64,000 nt of DNA from Sphingomonas sp. 7/4-4 (GTDB lineage: Bacteria; Pseudomonadota; Alphaproteobacteria; Sphingomonadales; Sphingomonadaceae). Position 1 is the first letter of the stretch. Every line of letters begins with the position of its first letter. Made by a program: the position numbers and the translations under genes. The DNA is taken from contig NZ_CP115960.1 in the NCBI RefSeq assembly GCF_027941955.1, positions 1,798,001-1,862,000 on the forward strand, in the 5' to 3' direction. Shown here piece after piece: positions 1 through 7,954 of this stretch. Below the pieces are notes generated by a model. It worked only from the letters and a program-made list of their open reading frames with translations, was not told the origin of the DNA and did not search any database.

Positions 1-89
1 GCCATTCCGAGCGGCTGATCGGTCCGGCGGCCAGCCGGATGAAGTCCTGCGGCCACACCATTTACGCCAAGCCGGAGATCCGGGGATGA
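1..89 (+). CDS. cheR: CheR-type chemotaxis methyltransferase, C-terminal end only
   Basis: The first 89 bases hold the last 28 codons of a gene that enters from the left. The residues begin HSERL, which fits the G-H-S-E-S-L stretch near the end of CheR methyltransferases, and finish with GHTIYAKP, like the usual CheR C-terminus. CheR methylates glutamates on chemoreceptors using S-adenosylmethionine. The stop overlaps the cheB start (ATGA), so the two genes are translationally coupled, as is usual for this antagonistic enzyme pair. Only a short tail is visible, so the call leans on context. Confidence 0.72.
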   Translation, partial: HSERLIGPAASRMKSCGHTIYAKPEIRG

Positions 90-1120
90 GACCGGTACGT
101 ACCCTGATCGTCGACGACAGCGCGTCGATGCGAGCGACGCTGAAGCGCATGCTTTCGGCCGATCCCGAGATCGAAGTCGTCGGCATGGCGCCCGAGCCGT
201 TCGCGGCACGCGACATGATCAAGACGCTCAACCCCGACGTGTTGACGCTCGACGTCGAGATGCCGGGGATGGATGGCCTGTCCTTCCTCGAGCGCATCAT
301 GCGCCTCCGGCCGATGCCGGTGGTGATGTGCTCGACGCTCACCGCACGCGGCGCCGAAGTGACGATCGAGGCGCTGCGTCTCGGCGCGGTTGATTATGTC
401 ACCAAGCCTTCGGGCACACCCGAGGATATCGAGCGCGACGCCACTCTGCTGTGCGAGAAGGTCAAGACCGCCGCACGCTCGATCGCCCGCGCCGGCCCGA
501 CCCGCCTGCCCCAGCAGCCCAGCGTCGCCGGCGGCGCGACCGGCAAGCTGATCGCGATCGGATCGTCGACCGGCGGCGTCGAGGCGCTGTTCTCGCTGTT
601 GCCCGCCTTGCCCGCCGACTGCCCGCCGGTGCTGATCGTCCAGCATATGCCGTCGAGCTTCACCCGCAGCTTCGCCCAGCGGCTCGACGCCGAATGCAGC
701 GTCAGGGTCGTGGAAGCTACGGAAGGCGCAACGGTGCAGCCGGGAACCGTCTATATTGCACCTGGGGGCGACACGCACATGGAGCTCTCCGGCGGCATCG
801 CCGGGCGCATCAAGCTGCGTACCGGTGATCTCGTCACCGGACATCGGCCCTCGGTCGACGTGCTGTTCCGTTCGGTGGTGCCGCTGGGCGCCGCGGCGGT
901 GGGCGCGATCCTGACCGGAATGGGTCAGGACGGTGCGGAGGGTCTGCTGGCGATGCGTCGGGCCGGTGCCCGCACGCTCGGCCAGAGCCGCGACACCTGC
1001 GTCGTGTGGGGCATGCCCCGCGCGGCGAAGGAACTCGGCGCGGTCGAGAAGGAAGTTGGTTTGTCTGCCATGCCTGAGGCGATCCTCAAGGCATGCCGTG
1101 AGAAGGTTGGGAGCGTCTGA
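86..1120 (+). CDS. cheB: CheB protein-glutamate methylesterase/deamidase response regulator
   Basis: A 344-residue cytoplasmic enzyme that removes methyl groups from chemoreceptors to reset sensitivity. The N-terminal receiver domain (about 1-120) has the acidic pair in LIVDDS and the phospho-acceptor Asp in LTLDVEMPGMDG. A linker with IARAGPTRLPQQ leads to the methylesterase domain (about 150-335), which shows the catalytic Ser in IGSSTGG, His in VQHMPSSF and Asp in GMGQDGAEG. Length is normal for CheB. It overlaps both cheR and cheY by four bases or fewer, forming one translation-coupled chemotaxis operon. Confidence 0.96.
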   Translation: MRPVRTLIVDDSASMRATLKRMLSADPEIEVVGMAPEPFAARDMIKTLNPDVLTLDVEMPGMDGLSFLERIMRLRPMPVVMCSTLTARGAEVTIEALRLGAVDYVTKPSGTPEDIERDATLLCEKVKTAARSIARAGPTRLPQQPSVAGGATGKLIAIGSSTGGVEALFSLLPALPADCPPVLIVQHMPSSFTRSFAQRLDAECSVRVVEATEGATVQPGTVYIAPGGDTHMELSGGIAGRIKLRTGDLVTGHRPSVDVLFRSVVPLGAAAVGAILTGMGQDGAEGLLAMRRAGARTLGQSRDTCVVWGMPRAAKELGAVEKEVGLSAMPEAILKACREKVGSV

Positions 1121-1509
1121 TGCCTGCTGCTGCAGCAATCAAGGTGATGGTCGTGGACGACCAGACCAGCATGCGTGCGATGATCCGTCGCGCGCTGCAG
1201 GATCTGGGCTTCAAGGACGTGCGCGACAAGCCGAGCGCGCCCGAGGCGCTGTCGGCGATCAAGGCCGATCGCGTCCACCTCGTCATCTCGGACTTCAACA
1301 TGCCCGAGATGGACGGACTTCAGTTCCTCGAGGCGGTGCGCACCGATCCCGTCATCGGCAAGACCGTCTTCATCATGCTGACCGGCTCGGCCGACAAGGA
1401 GATCGTCCAGAAAGCCGCCGCGCTCGGCGTCAACAACTATGTCGTCAAACCCTTCGCGCCGGCAGCGCTCAAGGAGAAGATCGAGCGCGTGTTCGGCGAG
1501 CTGACCTGA
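1120..1509 (+). CDS. cheY: CheY-type single-domain response regulator
   Basis: A 129-residue stand-alone receiver. It has the DD pair in VMVVDDQ, the phospho-acceptor Asp in LVISDFNMPEMDG, the conserved Thr in MLTGSA and Lys in YVVKPF. When phosphorylated by CheA it would bind FliM and change motor rotation. Both ends overlap neighbours (ATGA), so it is coupled to cheB and cheD. No cheA is visible in the window, so the kinase must be encoded elsewhere, probably to the left. Confidence 0.95.
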   Translation: MPAAAAIKVMVVDDQTSMRAMIRRALQDLGFKDVRDKPSAPEALSAIKADRVHLVISDFNMPEMDGLQFLEAVRTDPVIGKTVFIMLTGSADKEIVQKAAALGVNNYVVKPFAPAALKEKIERVFGELT

Positions 1510-2031
1510 TGCGGCGCGTGTCGATCGTCCAGGGCGAGAATGCGATCGTGGTGGAGCCGGGCGTCGTCGTATCGACGCTGCTCGGCAGCTGCGTCGCCGC
1601 ATGCCTCTACGATCCTGTCGCCAAAGTGGGTGGAATGAACCACTTCCTCCTCGGCGAGCCCGGCGCGGATCACCGCGTCTCGGCGGGCGACATGCAGCGC
1701 TACGGCGTCCATGCCATGGAGCTTCTGATCAACGGGATGATGGCGAAGGGCGCCCTGCGCCATCGCCTGCGCGCGCATCTTTACGGCGGTGCCAACATCG
1801 TCTCGGGCCTCGGTTCGATCGGCTCCTCGAACGCGGCGTTCGCGCACCGTTTCATGCAGACCGAAGGCATCGAGGTCGCGCACAGCGACGTCGGCGGCAC
1901 TTCGGCGCGCAAGATCGAATTCCTTCCCCATGAGGGCCGCAGCCGCTGCACCAAGGTCGCGGACCGCGTCCCCGATCGCCCCCGTCCCCGTTTCGCTGCC
2001 GCCCGCCGGCGGAGACCTGGAGCTGTTCTGA
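1509..2031 (+). CDS. cheD: CheD chemoreceptor glutamine deamidase, with a reading-frame break
   Basis: CheD deamidates receptor glutamines and interacts with CheC-type phosphatases. The catalytic Cys lies in LGSCVAACLYD, the His in GGMNHFLLGE and the Thr in GGTSARKIEF. After FLPHEG the starting frame runs on into the next gene, whereas the +1 frame ends neatly in LPPAGGDLELF at a stop overlapping the next start (ATGA). One surplus base around 1960-1985, in a C-rich stretch, explains this. The true protein would be about 173 residues. A sequencing indel is more likely than a real mutation because many genes here show the same fault. Confidence 0.85.
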
Positions 2032-2363
2032 TGTCGTGCCTGCCCGTTCCCCAGCCTGTTTCGATCGAGCCGATGCCCGGCTACGATCCCTATTCGGCTG
2101 CGCTCCACGGTGTGATGGCGGGCGAGCTGCGCGAAATGCGCGACATGCTCGAGCGGCTGGCCGAAGTGCTCGTCGCCGACCCGCACTTCGCTGCCTGTCA
2201 TATCGAGCAGCTTCAGTCGTTCGACTATCTGATCCAGCACGCCGATGAATGCATGAACCTGCTGGAGCGGATCGCCGCGGGCGAGGATCTGCTTGGTGCG
2301 ATCGGCCAGGTCCGTCTGGGCGCGGTGCAGGATCGCCTACGCGTCGCGCTGCAGGGCTGCTGA
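2031..2363 (+). CDS. Small chemotaxis-operon protein of unknown function
   Basis: A 110-residue acidic, probably all-helical protein (MSCLPVPQPVSIEPMPGYD...) that I cannot assign to a family. Its start overlaps the cheD stop by one base, and motB begins one base after its stop, so it is co-translated with the chemotaxis/motor genes. A central heptad-like stretch (GELREMRDMLERLAEVLVAD) suggests a helical bundle. The position between CheD and MotB makes a chemotaxis or motor accessory role reasonable, but there is no catalytic motif and no signal peptide. Confidence 0.75.
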   Translation: MSCLPVPQPVSIEPMPGYDPYSAALHGVMAGELREMRDMLERLAEVLVADPHFAACHIEQLQSFDYLIQHADECMNLLERIAAGEDLLGAIGQVRLGAVQDRLRVALQGC

Positions 2364-2364
2364 C

Positions 2365-3213
2365 ATGGCGAGCATCCCCAACGGCCGTCCCATCGTCATC
2401 AAGAGGGTCAAGAAGGTCGCCGGCCGCCATCACGGCGGCGCATGGAAGGTCGCCTATGCCGATTTCGTGACCGCGATGATGGCGTTCTTCATGCTGCTCT
2501 GGCTGATCTCCAATCCCGACAAGGAGCGGCTGAAGGGCCTGGCCCAATATTTCACGCCGACCGTGGGTGAGACGTCTCCGGCGACACCGCTTCAGGGTGC
2601 GTCCGACGGCGCGGGCGGACGCTCGCGCAAGAACTCGACCGACGACAGCCAGGCACAGGGCACCCCCACCAGCGAGGCTGCCGTGGCCGGCGCCGCGCGC
2701 GGCGGCACGGCGAGCATCCCCGACGCCTCGATGCGCGTGCTCGCCTCCGAACTGCAGATCGCACTCGATCCTCCCACGCAGGATTCGGCGAAGCGCAACG
2801 TGAAGATCGATCCGAGCCGCGACGGCGTGCGCATCACGCTGATGGATACCGACCGGCAATCGATGTTCCGCTCCAACACCGCCGAGCTCAATGCCTATGC
2901 CCGCGGGATGCTGGCGAAGGTCGCGGCTAAGGTCGGCACTTCAGGCGCGCAGATCGCGATCGAGGGTCATACCGACGGCACCGGCGGCCAGAGCGACGCC
3001 AATTGGCGCCTGTCGGGCGAGCGCGCGCTCGCCGCACGCTCGGCGCTGATCCGATCGGGCCTGACACCCGATCGCTTCGCCGAGGTGGTCGCGATGGGCG
3101 CCACCCGGCCGGTCTATCCGGACCAGCCCGATCGCGCCGAGAACCGCCGCATCACGATCGTGCTCAAGGCCGAAGCCTCGGCGCTCCCCAGCGATTCCAG
3201 CTTCAAGTTCTGA
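2365..3213 (+). CDS. motB: MotB flagellar motor stator protein
   Basis: A 282-residue stator subunit. A basic N-terminus (KRVKKVAGRHHGG) precedes a single membrane helix carrying the proton-accepting Asp33 (AYADFVTAMMAFF). After a Ser/Thr/Gly-rich linker, an OmpA-like peptidoglycan-binding domain (about 150-270) shows IEGHTDGTGG and ENRRITIVL. MotB pairs with MotA to form the ion channel that drives rotation. No motA is visible in the 64 kb, so its partner is unlinked or lies to the left. Start ATG at 2365 follows the previous stop by one base. Confidence 0.95.
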   Translation: MASIPNGRPIVIKRVKKVAGRHHGGAWKVAYADFVTAMMAFFMLLWLISNPDKERLKGLAQYFTPTVGETSPATPLQGASDGAGGRSRKNSTDDSQAQGTPTSEAAVAGAARGGTASIPDASMRVLASELQIALDPPTQDSAKRNVKIDPSRDGVRITLMDTDRQSMFRSNTAELNAYARGMLAKVAAKVGTSGAQIAIEGHTDGTGGQSDANWRLSGERALAARSALIRSGLTPDRFAEVVAMGATRPVYPDQPDRAENRRITIVLKAEASALPSDSSFKF

Positions 3214-3223
3214 GGCAGAGACA

Positions 3224-3661
3224 ATGAAGAAGACCCTGTTTCTGCTAGCTATTCTCCTCGCAGGCCTCGGCCTCGGCGGCGGCGCCGCATACGCAACCGT
3301 GCTGCTGCTCGGCCCCAGGGCACCCGCGGCCGGCGCGCATGCCCCGGTCGAGCCGAGCTTCGTCGATGCCGGCAAGATCCTCGCACCGCTCGTCTTCGCC
3401 GACGGGCGCCTGTCGGGCTATGTCCAGTTCCAGGTCCAGCTCGTAGTGCCTGCGGACAAGGCCGAATTCGTGGCGGCCCGGCTGCCGCTGCTGCTCCACG
3501 CGATCAACATGCGCACCTATCGCACGCCGATGGCGGCGGGTCCCGACGGCCTCATCCCCGATATCGAGACCTTCCGGAAGGTCGTCATGGCCGCCGCGCC
3601 CGAAGCGTTCGGCGCCGGCGTGCTGCGGAAAGTCGCCGTCACCCAGGCCAACCCGGCATGA
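3224..3661 (+). CDS. FliL-like single-pass membrane protein next to motB
   Basis: A 145-residue protein with one N-terminal membrane helix (about 4-30) followed by a periplasmic domain with the layout of FliL: a segment FVDAGKILAPLVF, a strand-rich YVQFQVQLVV, then a helix. Identity to FliL is only suggested by fold-like pattern and by its place directly after motB (ten bases apart). FliL proteins ring the stator at the inner membrane. A second, clear fliL lies at 37064 and another signal-peptide-bearing FliL-like gene at 41152, so this would be one of three. Confidence 0.55.
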   Translation: MKKTLFLLAILLAGLGLGGGAAYATVLLLGPRAPAAGAHAPVEPSFVDAGKILAPLVFADGRLSGYVQFQVQLVVPADKAEFVAARLPLLLHAINMRTYRTPMAAGPDGLIPDIETFRKVVMAAAPEAFGAGVLRKVAVTQANPA

Positions 3662-3697
3662 TCCGGACGATATTCCACCACGACGAGGAGGACAGCC

Positions 3698-4317
3698 GTG
3701 CACCTGACCCCGATCGAGGCCGCGGCGGGCCTCGCGCTCGACCGCGCGCCGCGCACCGTGACCACCTTGCTGGTCGGCAAGCTGACGTGCCGCGGCACGA
3801 TCGAGCATCTCTGCCGCGTCCGCAACATCTCGATGGGCGGCATGATGCTCGAGACGCATTATACGCTCGGCTACGGCAATTGGGTGACCGTCGAATTGCG
3901 CAGCGGCGATCGGCTGCAGGGCAGCGTCGTCTGGAGCAGCGAAGGCCGCGCGGGCGTCGAATTCGCCCGGCCGATCGACGTCGACTATATCCTCGCCCAG
4001 GCCAAGGCCGGGCTCGACCGCTTCAATGGCACGGCACCGCGCGCGCCACGCTTCGACGTCACCTGCGCCGCACGGATCAGCTGCTTCGGCCGCCATATCG
4101 ACGTAGAGCTCGAGAACATCTCGCAGAGCGGCGCCCGCATCGTCCTGCCCAAGCCGCCGCGCGAGGATACCGAGATCATCCTCTCGGTCCCCGGCCTCCC
4201 TCGCGCCGCTGCACGACGCGCTGGTCGAGCGAGAACAAGGCCGGCCTGATCTTCCTCGAGCCGATCTCGTACAACGACCTCGCGCCGTGGCTCGAGCATT
4301 GCAACCTGGATAGCTGA
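3698..4317 (+). CDS. Tandem PilZ-domain protein, frame break near the C-terminus
   Basis: Two PilZ-like domains in series (about 18-95 and 110-206). Each has the N-x-S-x-x-G motif typical of cyclic-di-GMP binding (NISMGG, NISQSG). The usual RxxxR is only partly present (RAPRT and RAPRF). Start is GTG 3698 with a GAGGAGGA ribosome site. The first frame derails after SVPGLP; adding one C to the run at about 4197-4200 restores RWSSENKAGLIFLEP and the stop at 4317. Next to motB and fliL-like genes it probably adjusts motor behaviour or motility in response to cyclic-di-GMP. Confidence 0.78.
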
Positions 4318-4322
4318 GGTCC

Positions 4323-4468
4323 CAACGGATTCCCCTCCCTGCAAGGGAGGGGTTAGGGTGGGTAAGAAAAGGCCGGGCTCGATGCCCGGCCTTTTCTTTC
4401 TCCGGCCGTGGTGAAGGGCTCGCTTCGCTCGCACCCACCCCCAGCCCCTCCCTTGCAGGGAGGGGAGA
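4323..4468. repeat. Nested inverted repeat with embedded two-way terminator
   Basis: Between the convergent PilZ gene and fliP. The outer arms CCCCTCCCTGCAAGGGAGGGG and CCCCTCCCTTGCAGGGAGGGG enclose GGGTGGG/CCCACCC arms, and at the centre lies a perfect hairpin (4367-4395) with AAAAGGCCGGGC paired to GCCCGGCCTTTT. The A-run before and T-run after make it usable as a terminator in both directions, as needed between convergent genes. A near-identical element sits at 9038-9240. Confidence 0.8.
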
Positions 4469-4496
4469 AGACTAAAATATTGGACGAGCAATCTCG

Positions 4497-5249
4497 CTAC
4501 GTCGCGAAGCTCTTCACCAGCGACCCCGCCACCAGCGCCCAGCCATCGACCAGCACGAAGAAGATCACCTTCATCGGCAGGGATATCGTCGGTGGCGGCA
4601 GCATCATCATGCCCATCGCCATCAGCACCGCGGATACCGCGAGATCGATCACGAGGAACGGCAGCAGCAACAGGAACCCGATCTCGAAGGCGCGGCGCAG
4701 CTCGGAGATCATGAACGCCGGCGCCAGCGTGGTCAGCGGCGTCTCGGCGCGGGTCGGGATCTGCTTCTGCGCCAGATCGGCGAACAGCTTGAGATCGCTG
4801 TCGCGCACCTGGCCCAGCATGAACTTGCGGAACGGCTCGGCGGTCTTCTCGAACGCGACCTGCTCGGTGATCTTGCCCTTGGTATAGGGGTCGACGCCCT
4901 CGTTCCACGCCTTCTCGAAAGTCGGCGCCATCACGAAGAAGCTCAGGAACAGCGCCAGGCTGATGATCACCGGATTGGGCGGCACGCCGGGCGCGCCGAT
5001 GCCGGTGCGCAGCAGCGACAGCGCCACCACCATACGCGTAAAGCTGGTGATCGTCATCAACAGCCCCGGCGCGAGACTGAGCACGGTCAGCATCAGCACC
5101 AGCTGGATCGCCTTGGCCGAGAGCTGGCCCTCGCCCGCTGCGCCGGCGGCGCCTCCGAGATTGATGGTCGTGCCGCCGGCCGCCTGCGCGTGCGCCGCCA
5201 CCGGCAGCAGCACGAGCGCGGCGCCGGCCGCGATCAGGAATTTACGCAT
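4497..5249 (-). CDS. fliP: FliP flagellar export gate protein
   Basis: A 250-residue integral membrane protein of the flagellar type III export gate (FliPQR pore). It has a cleavable signal peptide (MRKFLIAAGAALVLLPVAAHA), then the FliP core with SFTRMVVALSLLRTGIG, GVPPNPVIISLALFLSFFVM and the C-terminal MGMMMLPPPTISLPMK stretch. Length is normal. Its start lies inside the end of fliO (8-base overlap), giving a fliN-fliO-fliP leftward operon. The gene ends just before the two-way terminator. Confidence 0.97.
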   Translation of the reverse strand: MRKFLIAAGAALVLLPVAAHAQAAGGTTINLGGAAGAAGEGQLSAKAIQLVLMLTVLSLAPGLLMTITSFTRMVVALSLLRTGIGAPGVPPNPVIISLALFLSFFVMAPTFEKAWNEGVDPYTKGKITEQVAFEKTAEPFRKFMLGQVRDSDLKLFADLAQKQIPTRAETPLTTLAPAFMISELRRAFEIGFLLLLPFLVIDLAVSAVLMAMGMMMLPPPTISLPMKVIFFVLVDGWALVAGSLVKSFAT

Positions 5250-5796
5250 TGAGCGCCTCGCGCACCGCGGCGCGGTTCCAGCGCTTGGTGTCGCGCGGAC
5301 GGCGGGTGCGTTTGCGGGGCGTGGACGCGGGCAGCTCGACGAGCGTCGCGTCGACGGACGACGGATCGGTCGGCTCGTCGTCGAGATCATCGTCATTGGC
5401 GCCGCGGACCGCAGCGATCTTCGCGCGCGAGAGATCGACGAGCTTGCCGAAGCTGCCGGCAAAGGCCGCGAGATCGGCCTGGAAATCGGCGGGCGCCGCC
5501 TGCTCGGGCGCCTTGGCGGCGACGGGTTCGGGCGCGACGATGCCGGTCTCGAGCGTCACATGGCCTTCGGGACCGATCAGGATGAGGTGCTCGCAACCGT
5601 CGCGGCGGATCAGCGCGACCGAGCGCTTGGCGTCGACCGCCAACCGCTCGACCAGCTCGACGCGCTTACGTGCCGAGCCCGAGACGCGGCCCGGCAGCTT
5701 GATGTCGTACCGGCGGACCACCCAGAGCGCCCCGGCGAGCATGCCGAGCACGACGCCGAGCGCACCCACGGTGCGGATCATCGACAGGATATCCAT
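5242..5796 (-). CDS. fliO: FliO flagellar export apparatus assembly protein
   Basis: A 184-residue protein with one N-terminal membrane helix (IRTVGALGVVLGMLAGALWVV) followed by the short FliO cytoplasmic domain (KRVELVERLAVDAKRSVALIRRDG..HLILIG), then a long low-complexity acidic and basic tail ending in a KRTRRPRDTKRWNR segment. FliO helps the FliP ring assemble. The start overlaps the fliN stop by one base and its end overlaps fliP. The tail is longer than in enteric FliO, which is common in alphaproteobacteria. Confidence 0.88.
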   Translation of the reverse strand: MDILSMIRTVGALGVVLGMLAGALWVVRRYDIKLPGRVSGSARKRVELVERLAVDAKRSVALIRRDGCEHLILIGPEGHVTLETGIVAPEPVAAKAPEQAAPADFQADLAAFAGSFGKLVDLSRAKIAAVRGANDDDLDDEPTDPSSVDATLVELPASTPRKRTRRPRDTKRWNRAAVREALNA

Positions 5797-6032
5797 CAGT
5801 TGCGCGACTTCTTCACGAGATCGGAGATTTCGAGCGACATCTGGTCGCCGTCGACGAGGATGCGGCCCTTGGCCACCAGCTCGCCGTTTACATAGACCAG
5901 GCTCGGATCGTCCTGGCCGCAATCGAGCGGGATCATCGCCCCGCGGCTCATCTTGAGCATCTGCCGGATCGGCACTTCGGCCGAGCCGAGCACGATGGAC
6001 AGGTCGATCATAATATCGTCGAGTACGGACAT
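5796..6032 (-). CDS. fliN: Short FliN-type motor switch protein (first of two)
   Basis: A 78-residue protein made almost only of the FliN/SpoA C-terminal domain (IDLSIVLGSAEVPIRQMLKMSRG... VYVNGELVAKGRILVDGDQMSLEI). FliN forms the lower C-ring and docks export substrates. A second, longer FliN is encoded at 24392, so the switch may contain two FliN-like subunits. It is the first gene of a leftward operon with fliO and fliP. A CCTATAAG box 20 bases before the start, and a GGCA-N5-TGCC repeat farther out, form its presumed control region. Confidence 0.88.
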   Translation of the reverse strand: MSVLDDIMIDLSIVLGSAEVPIRQMLKMSRGAMIPLDCGQDDPSLVYVNGELVAKGRILVDGDQMSLEISDLVKKSRN

Positions 6033-6197
6033 GCGCGCCCCTTTCTGGCTTTCTTATAGGAAGCTTTGTCCGGCCCCCGGCGCATGACCCGGCAAATTTT
6101 GCCTAGGTCCATTTTTTCCGCCTCCCAAACCCGCGCCCGGCAAGAATTGCCTATTATGAGGGAAACGGCCGCTCGGCCTGCACTGGAGCTTGACCCA
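6033..6197. promoter_or_regulatory. Divergent control region fliN / flgC
   Basis: Two inverted repeats of the form GGCA-N5-TGCC lie at 6091-6103 and 6139-6151. A CCTATAAG box on the minus strand (6053-6060) faces fliN; a CCTATTATG box (6150-6158) faces flgC and overlaps the second repeat. Spacing between box and start codon is 20 bases for fliN and 39 for flgC. The boxes resemble -10 elements, and the repeats resemble the ftr sites bound by FlbD in Caulobacter (from memory). No -24/-12 sigma-54 element was found. Confidence 0.6.
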
Positions 6198-6605
6198 ATG
6201 GACTTGAAGGCATCGCTCGGCGTCTCGGAATCGGGGCTTCGCGCCCAGTCGCTCCGGATGCGCGTGATCGCGGAGAACCTGGCCAACCAGGACTCGGTAG
6301 CGCAGACCCCGGGCGGCGATCCCTATCGCCGCCGCGTCGCGAGCTTCAAGGCCGAGGTCGATCGCGCCACCGGCGCCACCGGCGTCAAGGTCAACGGCAT
6401 CGAGACCGACAAGTCGGATTTCACCCGCGTCTACCAGCCGGGCCATCCGGCCGCGGACAAGGAAGGCTATGTGCTCAAGCCCAACGTCAACGGCCTTGTC
6501 GAGAGCGCCGACATGAAGGCCGCGCAGCGTAGCTACGAAGCCAATCTCAATGCCATCGAGGCCGCCAAGAGCCTGACGATGCGCACCATCGACCTTCTCA
6601 AATAA
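6198..6605 (+). CDS. flgC: FlgC proximal rod protein
   Basis: A 135-residue rod subunit. The N-terminal rod motif includes VSESGLRAQSLRMRVIAENLANQDS, and the C-terminus has YVLKPNVNGLVESADMKAAQRSYEANLNAIEAAK, both standard for FlgC. Start ATG 6198 was chosen because the control region ends just upstream. FlgC is exported through the flagellar apparatus and joins FlgB, FlgF and FlgG in the rod. It is unusual that flgB is not next to it but lies 11 kb away at 17509 on the other strand. Confidence 0.96.
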   Translation: MDLKASLGVSESGLRAQSLRMRVIAENLANQDSVAQTPGGDPYRRRVASFKAEVDRATGATGVKVNGIETDKSDFTRVYQPGHPAADKEGYVLKPNVNGLVESADMKAAQRSYEANLNAIEAAKSLTMRTIDLLK

Positions 6606-6617
6606 GGGAAAAATCGC

Positions 6618-6932
6618 ATGTCAATCGGAGCACTTGATGCGGCCTCTGCCTATGGCAAGGTCGCAGGGATCGGCGGCGCCCTCGGCAAATCGCCCGCCGG
6701 CAAGACCGACGGCGCTTCGGGCTTCGGCTCGATGGTCGAGGATCTCGTCACCGGTACCGCGCAGCAGATGCGCACCGCCGAACAGGCTTCGGCGATGCAG
6801 GTTGCCGGCAAGGGCGATCTGATCGACGTCGTCACTGCGATCGGCGCCGCCGAGACCGCGCTCGACACGATGGTCGCCGTCCGCGACCGCGTGGTCAGCG
6901 CCTATACCGACATCATGCGGATGCAGATCTGA
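6618..6932 (+). CDS. fliE: FliE MS-ring/rod junction protein
   Basis: A 104-residue FliE: variable Gly/Ala-rich N-terminus, then the helical core (FGSMVEDLVTGTAQQMRTAEQASAMQVAGKG) and the conserved end DVVTAIGAAETALDTMVAVRDRVVSAYTDIMRMQI. It links the MS ring to the rod and opens the export gate. It lies 12 bases after flgC and 3 bases before fliQ, in a flgC-fliE-fliQ-fliR-flhB operon. Confidence 0.95.
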   Translation: MSIGALDAASAYGKVAGIGGALGKSPAGKTDGASGFGSMVEDLVTGTAQQMRTAEQASAMQVAGKGDLIDVVTAIGAAETALDTMVAVRDRVVSAYTDIMRMQI

Positions 6933-6935
6933 CGC

Positions 6936-7199
6936 ATGTCGCCGAGTGAGGTCATCCAGCTTGCCGAGGCGGCGTTGCTGCTCGTGCTCACCGTGGTGGG
7001 CCCGCTGCTGCTGACCTCGCTGATCGTCGGCACCGTCATCGGCCTGCTCCAGGCGCTGACCCAGATCCAGGAGACCACGCTCACCTTCGTGCCGAAGCTG
7101 CTCGCGATGGGTCTCGTCTTCCTGCTGATGCTGCCGACCATGGGCCAGGCGCTGTCGGGCTTCATGGCCAAGATCAGCGACCTGATCATCACCGGATGA
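6936..7199 (+). CDS. fliQ: FliQ flagellar export gate protein
   Basis: An 87-residue hydrophobic protein with two membrane segments (about 13-37 and 50-75) and the conserved ALTQIQETTLTFVPKLLA sequence between them. FliQ subunits wrap the FliP5-FliR1 core of the export gate. The stop overlaps the fliR start by four bases, so the two are coupled. Confidence 0.96.
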   Translation: MSPSEVIQLAEAALLLVLTVVGPLLLTSLIVGTVIGLLQALTQIQETTLTFVPKLLAMGLVFLLMLPTMGQALSGFMAKISDLIITG

Positions 7200-7954
7200 T
7201 CCTGCCGCCCGATCTCGAACTGCAGGTCTCGGCCTTCTTCATCGTGTTCGCCCGGGTGGGCGCGGTGTTGATGCTGCTGCCGGTGTTCGGCGAGGATACG
7301 ATCCCCGGCCGCATCCGGCTGATGATCGCCTTCGCCATGTCGTCCGCGCTCTACGCCGCACTCGGCGAGCCCGCGCGGATCGCGCTGCAGAACGGCGCGG
7401 TGCTTCCCGCCGTGATCGTCACCGAGCTGATGACCGGGCTCGCAATGGGCATGATCGTCAAGATCCTGTTCTTCGCGATCTCGATGGCGGGATCGATCGT
7501 CAGCATGCAGGTCGGCCTGTCCTCCGCCGTGATCTTCGATCCGGCCCAATCGGGGCAGGCCCCGTTGCTCTCCAAGTTCGTCGGCATCGCCGCCGCCTTG
7601 GTGTGCATGGGCATGCAGGTCCATCATCTCTGGCTCGGCGCGATCATCCACAGCTATCAGAGCTTCCCAATCGGCGGCCTGCCCCCGATGCAGGATTTCG
7701 CCCAGCTCGCCATCGCCGCCGTCGGCCGCTCGATGACGCTCGGCATCAGCCTCGCCGCGCCGCTGATCGTCTATGGCATCGTCTTCAACGTCGCGCTCGG
7801 CCTGTCCGCGCGCATCGCACCGGCGATCCAGGTCTTCTTCATCGCCCAGCCGCTCAACCTGCTGCTCGGGCTCAGCCTGTTCGCCGCGACCGTCGGCACC
7901 ATGCTCACCGTGTTCGCTACCGCGATGGGTGACGCGATGCAGGGAGGCTGGTGA
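7196..7954 (+). CDS. fliR: FliR flagellar export gate protein
   Basis: A 252-residue polytopic membrane protein with about six hydrophobic segments. It has the FliR N-terminus (FFIVFARVGAVLMLLPVFGEDTIPGRIRLMIAF) and the GLSSAVIFDPAQSGQAPLLS region. It completes the FliPQR pore and contacts FlhB. The flhB start overlaps its stop (ATGA). Confidence 0.96.
   Translation: MILPPDLELQVSAFFIVFARVGAVLMLLPVFGEDTIPGRIRLMIAFAMSSALYAALGEPARIALQNGAVLPAVIVTELMTGLAMGMIVKILFFAISMAGSIVSMQVGLSSAVIFDPAQSGQAPLLSKFVGIAAALVCMGMQVHHLWLGAIIHSYQSFPIGGLPPMQDFAQLAIAAVGRSMTLGISLAAPLIVYGIVFNVALGLSARIAPAIQVFFIAQPLNLLLGLSLFAATVGTMLTVFATAMGDAMQGGW

Noticed and set aside
6091..6151. Sigma-54 -24/-12 promoters at the GGCA...TTGCC sites
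   Set aside because: GG and GC are eight bases apart instead of ten in every copy, and the sites are true inverted repeats.
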